From positions 1-26,256 of the IMG/VR virus record IMGVR_UViG_3300010391_000167: DNA of 26,256 nt; one strand, given 5' to 3'. This document shows positions 23,648 to 26,256 of the stretch, one piece after another; within the stretch, counting starts at the first letter, position 1, and every line of letters starts with the position of its first letter. The position numbers were made by a program, and so were the translations under genes. The DNA is from a virus. Under the pieces are notes generated by a model, which was not told the DNA's origin, searched no databases, and worked only from the letters and a program-made list of their open reading frames with translations.

Positions 23648-24580
23648 ATGGCAGTCACGGGAACACCTTCAAACCACTACAAGTATTCCAGAATGAAAGG
23701 CGATATCCGGCTCAAGGCGCAGCTCCACGAAGTCTCGCTCGCCTTTAACGAAACAGACGCCACAGTCACCAGCGCGTCGAGCTTTTCGGACGCCGGATTC
23801 GAGATTGGGGACCGCGTTGTTATCAGCGGGACCGCTACTCCCGCCCGGGAAGGCCCGTTCATCATTCAGGACATCACCGGGGCCGGTACCGTACTGTGGC
23901 TTGTTCTCGAAAATGGCCTCACGACACCTGCTTTTGGGGCTGACTCTTCTGAGACCGTCACCATTGGGACGTACATGGTCAAGGTGCTGCTCGTCAGAGG
24001 GTCTGTTGGTGCTATCCCGTTCACGTTCAATCCTGACGATCATGCGACGTTGCTGAATCTTAAAGCAATTACCGGCGCAATCACGATCGATACCGATATA
24101 GCAACTAGCGCTATAACAAGAACGTCCGGCGGGAGTTTCATCACAGACGGATTCGTTGTGGGGAACAAGATAGTCCTGGCAAACGCGGGAGCAGCGAATG
24201 GCACGTATACGGCCGCATCTGTCGGTGCGGCAACAATAACCGTGAATGAGGTCATCCCGGCAGACACCGCAGGTTCAAGCGACGAGACCCTCACCGCGGA
24301 CGATGAGCTTGGCACCGGTTCTGGATACACGCAAGATACCAAGCTCACCGGTCTTGTCACTCTGGACGAAAGCGATGCCAACAATCGGTGCGACGGAACA
24401 TTTCCGACAGTTGCGTGGACCGCGGCAGGCGGGTCTATCGGCCCGACGCCGGGAGCGATTCTCTACGACGACGCATCTCCCGATGACACGATTATCGGGT
24501 ACATCGATTTCGATGGCGACCAGACGGCTACGGACACAACGAATTTCAGCATTGCATCCGGGACGATCAGAGGAGCATAA
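23648..24580 (+). CDS. Virion protein with two inserted repeats
   Basis: A 310-residue protein with GGAGG before ATG 23648. Its ends match a conserved phage tail protein: YKYSRMKGDIRLKAQLHEVSLAF, YMVKVLLVRGSVGAIPFTFNPDDHATLL, and from about 215 TGSGYTQDTKLTGLVTLDESDANNRCDGTF with GSIGPTPGAILYDDASPDDTIIGYIDF. Two related inserts sit in it, about 42-105 (SFSDAGFEIGDRVVISGTA) and 155-215 (SFITDGFVVGNKIVLANAG). They share the pattern S-F-x-D-G-F-x-x-G-x-x-x-x-x-x-A, with further likeness in GxxxxxxV. Position between adhesin genes suggests a fibre or baseplate-like component. Confidence 0.65.
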   Translation: MAVTGTPSNHYKYSRMKGDIRLKAQLHEVSLAFNETDATVTSASSFSDAGFEIGDRVVISGTATPAREGPFIIQDITGAGTVLWLVLENGLTTPAFGADSSETVTIGTYMVKVLLVRGSVGAIPFTFNPDDHATLLNLKAITGAITIDTDIATSAITRTSGGSFITDGFVVGNKIVLANAGAANGTYTAASVGAATITVNEVIPADTAGSSDETLTADDELGTGSGYTQDTKLTGLVTLDESDANNRCDGTFPTVAWTAAGGSIGPTPGAILYDDASPDDTIIGYIDFDGDQTATDTTNFSIASGTIRGA

Positions 24581-26194
24581 ATGGCCGCTGTATCTATCAC
24601 CGCAGAGCCAATAGTCGTTACAGCGTCTATCCTTGCCGGTTTGCCCGCTGGTATAGTCGCAGCCCCAATAACGGATTACTCCCACATTGGCGCGACTATC
24701 ACGCCGTATGTCTATGTCGTTGACTCCGGGAATGACCGGGTAAATGCGTATGACTACGACGGCCTGTTCCAGTTCTCATTCGGTTCATTCGGAACGGGAG
24801 ACGGGGAGTTCGACAATCCGTACGGCATCACATCGGACGGGTCGTATCTCTACGTCACCGACTCCGGAAACAACCGGGTGCAGATCTTCACGATGTTGGG
24901 TGTGTACGTTGACCAGTTCGGTTCTTCCGGTACGGCCGACGGGGAGCTGTCGGCGCCAAAGGGCATCTCGATCAGCGACACGCACATCTACGTCGTTGAC
25001 TCAGGCAACAACCGTTTTCAGTTATTTGACATCACGACGTATGCCTGGGTGTACTCGCGCGGGTCATACGGAACCGGAGTTGATGAGTTCGACGCTCCGA
25101 CCGATAGCTCTATCGACCCGTCGTATTATTACATTACCGACTCTGGCAACGATCGCACGATAGTCTATTCCATCCCGTTCACCATCCCGGTGGTGGATGA
25201 CACTGTAAACGTCACGATAACCGCTGACCTTGAGCTTCCCGGGATGACGGTATACGCAGAGTCCCTGAGCAACGTCCTTGTCACCGTCAATGCGACGCTG
25301 CCCGGGTTCACGGTAGAGGCCTACACGGCCGGCATCATGGTCTCGGAGATAGGGGCGCTCACGTCATCCGGAACCATGCTCGCCGACCTGACGCTGTCGG
25401 CGCTGGCGTCTCTCCCGGGATTGACCATAAGCGGGGAGATAACCGCTGTAGGAATTGCCACATTCAGCGCAGAACTACCCGGACTGCAAATTCTTGCATC
25501 CGGCTCGGCGGGGTCTGTAGGCATCGCAACCCTTGAATTGCCGGGCCTGACAGCCCTTATTCGGGGATTTGGCGGTCAATTATCCGAGATGTCCGCAGAA
25601 TTGCCCGCATTGGAGAGCAGCGGGGCCATCCTTGTTGACGTTACGGCAACCGGTCTCCTTATCCTTCCCGCCTTGGAGATGGTCGCTTATGGGCACTACA
25701 GCGCTTCTGCGGGCACATTCGAGATCCTGGCCTTCAATACGGTCAAGAAGGCGGTGACAAATTATGTCACCTATCCGTTCAACAGTATGACCTACTTCAA
25801 CGGGCAGCTCCTCATGGCGGGCAGTTCCGGGCTGTTCCGGGAGACCGGAGACCTCGATGTCGCGGCGGAGATAGATGCGCACATTCGCACCAACCGGATG
25901 GACTTCTTTGCCGGATACGGAGACACCCCGAACATCATGCGCAAGGTCAGGGAAGGCCTCTTGCTCGGCAGAACGGACGGGAATCTGCTCCTCACGATAA
26001 CAGTTGACGAGGACCGTACTTATTCGCATGACATTAACGAAATAAACGATTATATTCATGACACCCGGGTGAAATTCGCCAGGGGCATGAAGGGTCGCAA
26101 CTTCGACTTCAAGATTGAGAACGTTGACGGATGTGATTTTGAGATCGTCAACTTCCGGGTGAAGGCGGAAAGCTTCCCGGGCAGGAGGAGATAA
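24581..26194 (+). CDS. Fibre protein with NHL and LPG repeats
   Basis: A 537-residue protein with GAGGAG before ATG 24581. Residues 43-198 hold four NHL repeats, each about 46 residues, with VYVVDSGND (44), LYVTDSGNN (90), IYVVDSGNN (136) and YYITDSGND (183). Residues about 215-370 hold seven short repeats centred on LPG/LPA (LELPGMTV, ATLPGFTV, ASLPGLTI, AELPGLQI, LELPGLTA, AELPALES, LILPALEM). The C-terminal part (375-537) matches conserved phage fibre ends: FNSMTYFNGQLLMAGSSGLF, EIDAHIRTNRMDFF, LLLGRTDGNLLLTI, and VKFARGMKGRNFDFKIENVDGCDFEIVNF. The design suggests a propeller, stalk and conserved anchor or tip. Confidence 0.75.
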   Translation: MAAVSITAEPIVVTASILAGLPAGIVAAPITDYSHIGATITPYVYVVDSGNDRVNAYDYDGLFQFSFGSFGTGDGEFDNPYGITSDGSYLYVTDSGNNRVQIFTMLGVYVDQFGSSGTADGELSAPKGISISDTHIYVVDSGNNRFQLFDITTYAWVYSRGSYGTGVDEFDAPTDSSIDPSYYYITDSGNDRTIVYSIPFTIPVVDDTVNVTITADLELPGMTVYAESLSNVLVTVNATLPGFTVEAYTAGIMVSEIGALTSSGTMLADLTLSALASLPGLTISGEITAVGIATFSAELPGLQILASGSAGSVGIATLELPGLTALIRGFGGQLSEMSAELPALESSGAILVDVTATGLLILPALEMVAYGHYSASAGTFEILAFNTVKKAVTNYVTYPFNSMTYFNGQLLMAGSSGLFRETGDLDVAAEIDAHIRTNRMDFFAGYGDTPNIMRKVREGLLLGRTDGNLLLTITVDEDRTYSHDINEINDYIHDTRVKFARGMKGRNFDFKIENVDGCDFEIVNFRVKAESFPGRRR

Positions 26195-26256
26195 TGGCTG
26201 TATCTGACGCAACAGTTCCGGCGCAAGTAACGGCGGCGACCGCTGCATCGCAAAAC
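26194..26256 (+). CDS. Start of next gene, truncated by window
   Basis: ATG 26194 overlaps the preceding TAA (TAATG) and has AGGAGGAG before it. Twenty-one codons are visible, giving MAVSDATVPAQVTAATAAS and onward, with no stop. The Ala/Thr/Val-rich start suits another virion protein, but nothing more can be said. Confidence 0.6.
   Translation, partial: MAVSDATVPAQVTAATAASQN

Noticed and set aside
20957-26194. Archaeal virus because of PKD and NHL domains
   Set aside because: Strong Shine-Dalgarno sites and a sigma70-type promoter favour a bacterial host, and these domains also occur in bacteria.

Overview
The window is about 26 kb of the packaging, head and tail region of a tailed double-stranded DNA phage. 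Every credible gene is on the + strand and genes are tightly packed, with many stop/start overlaps (ATGA, TAATG, GTGA) and strong Shine-Dalgarno sites. The start has a sigma70-type promoter (TTGACA, 16 bp, TATATT). These features point to a bacterial host. The module pairs a podovirus-type portal with a scaffolding protein and a P22-like coat protein. No integrase, replication or lysis gene is visible. TAG and TGA both end ordinary genes, so the code looks standard. Family names come from recognising sequence motifs by eye; no search was run.

Layout. 1-322 has no convincing gene and holds a G-quadruplex motif, nested inverted repeats and the promoter. 323-2131 carries small genes: a zinc-ribbon-like protein, the small terminase, a 69-residue basic protein, an HExxH metallopeptidase, a cysteine-rich protein and a broken RyR-domain gene. 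2128-6239 encodes the large terminase, a small protein and the portal. 6236-8856 holds small genes and putative virion proteins. 8857-11114 holds a LamG-like protein with a nested carbohydrate-binding-like domain, and a CnaB-like protein. 11115-11281 is a gene-free structured leader before the scaffold gene. 11282-14052 is scaffold plus major capsid protein; the coat gene is split by an 871-base group I intron that carries an HNH homing endonuclease gene. 14110-16548 holds a probable head decoration protein, a beta-helix protein and two small proteins. 16545-20942 holds a head-tail adaptor, a P22 gp10/nozzle-like protein and two virion proteins. 20957-26194 is a modular adhesin region (PKD, FN3-like, NHL and LPG repeats), followed by the first 21 codons of another gene.

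How it works together. The terminase packages DNA through the portal into a shell built from scaffold and coat. The adaptor and nozzle-like proteins close the head. The large beta-rich proteins at the right end probably form fibres or appendages that contact the host surface.

The most notable points are: the coat-gene intron, whose P1 helix can be paired base by base; an in-frame UGA 18 codons into a PKD gene, preceded by a 12-base perfect Shine-Dalgarno and followed by a 7-bp hairpin; a RyR gene with two frameshifts and a nonsense codon; a structured leader before the capsid genes; and repeated nesting of accessory beta domains inside conserved virion proteins.
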